DNA from: Novosphingobium sp. UBA1948
Lineage (GTDB): Bacteria > Pseudomonadota > Alphaproteobacteria > Sphingomonadales > Sphingomonadaceae
DNA: 6,367 nt
Assembly: GCA_002336765.1 (NCBI GenBank)
Contig: DDES01000101.1
Coordinates: 1-6,367, forward strand
Reading direction: 5' to 3'
The notes beneath the pieces were generated by a model. The model saw nothing but the letters and a program-made list of their open reading frames with translations, had not been told where the DNA came from and made no database searches. Below are positions 6,066 through 6,367 of this stretch, piece after piece (the stretch's first letter is position 1; the number at the start of each line of letters is the position of its first letter). A program made the translations under genes and the position numbers.

Positions 6066-6367
6066 ATGAAGCACTATCTTCTCGCAACCAGCGCATTGGT
6101 CATGGCGCTGCCTTCGGTGGCCTACGCCGCTGACCAAGAACCGAGCGGCGAAATTATCGTCACCGGCACCCGCCAGACCGGCATGAAGGCCGCAGACAGC
6201 GCTGCTCCGATCCAGTTGATCGGCGCGCAGGCGCTGCAAAGCGTGGGCCAGCAGGATCTGACCCAGGTGCTGGCGCAGAGCCTGCCCTCGCTCAACTTCC
6301 AGGGCTTCGGCGGCGACACCGCCAACCTCACCCTCTCGGCCGCGCTGCGCGGCATCAGCCCCAACGA
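6066..6367 (+). CDS. TonB-dependent outer-membrane receptor, N-terminal part (3' truncated by window edge)
   Basis: Only the first 100 codons are present and the frame runs off the right edge. Residues 1-22 are a Sec signal peptide (MKHYLLATSALVMALPSVAYA, cleavage near A21/A22). The mature N-terminus carries the stretch GEIIVTGTR (28-36), the usual TonB-box region of sphingomonad and Caulobacter receptors. The start of the plug domain follows: APIQLIGAQALQSVGQQDL (47-65), then LAQSLPSLNFQ and ALRGISPN (93-100). Such proteins import siderophores, cobalamin, glycans or other large solutes across the outer membrane using TonB energy. The substrate cannot be told from this fragment. It is transcribed divergently from ggt, so the two may share regulation. 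Confidence 0.92.
   Translation, partial: MKHYLLATSALVMALPSVAYAADQEPSGEIIVTGTRQTGMKAADSAAPIQLIGAQALQSVGQQDLTQVLAQSLPSLNFQGFGGDTANLTLSAALRGISPN

Overview
The window comes from a high-GC Gram-negative bacterium, most likely an alphaproteobacterium of the Sphingomonadales (Sphingomonas/Novosphingobium type). The basis is the strong G/C preference at third codon positions, an exported gamma-glutamyltransferase next to a TonB-dependent receptor with an IIVTGTR box, and the style of the two-component proteins. No rRNA or marker gene is present, so the placement is an inference.

Left part (1-3946, plus strand): a tight cluster of four genes. First is the C-terminal part of a CHAT-domain caspase-like protease, whose N-terminus lies outside the window and whose His/Cys dyad is intact. 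Next are an OmpR-family response regulator and a two-transmembrane sensor histidine kinase. Last is a small exported protein of unknown function. The first three genes are joined by 4-nt ATGA overlaps, and the fourth overlaps the kinase by 38 nt in another frame, so the block looks like one translationally coupled operon. The simplest reading is an envelope-sensing two-component system made together with a cytoplasmic CHAT protease and a periplasmic accessory protein. The sequence does not reveal the signal or the protease substrate.

Middle part (3966-5714, minus strand): a complete gamma-glutamyltransferase precursor (ggt), converging on the operon with only 19 bp between the stop codons. 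All catalytic and binding residues expected for the E. coli-type, lid-loop-containing enzyme are present.

Right part (5715-6367): a 351-bp divergent control region, then the first 100 codons of a TonB-dependent outer-membrane receptor on the plus strand. The control region holds a 9-nt direct repeat with an 11-bp period that resembles a Pho box, and overlapping inverted repeats. No tRNA, rRNA, CRISPR array, insertion sequence or convincing rho-independent terminator was seen.
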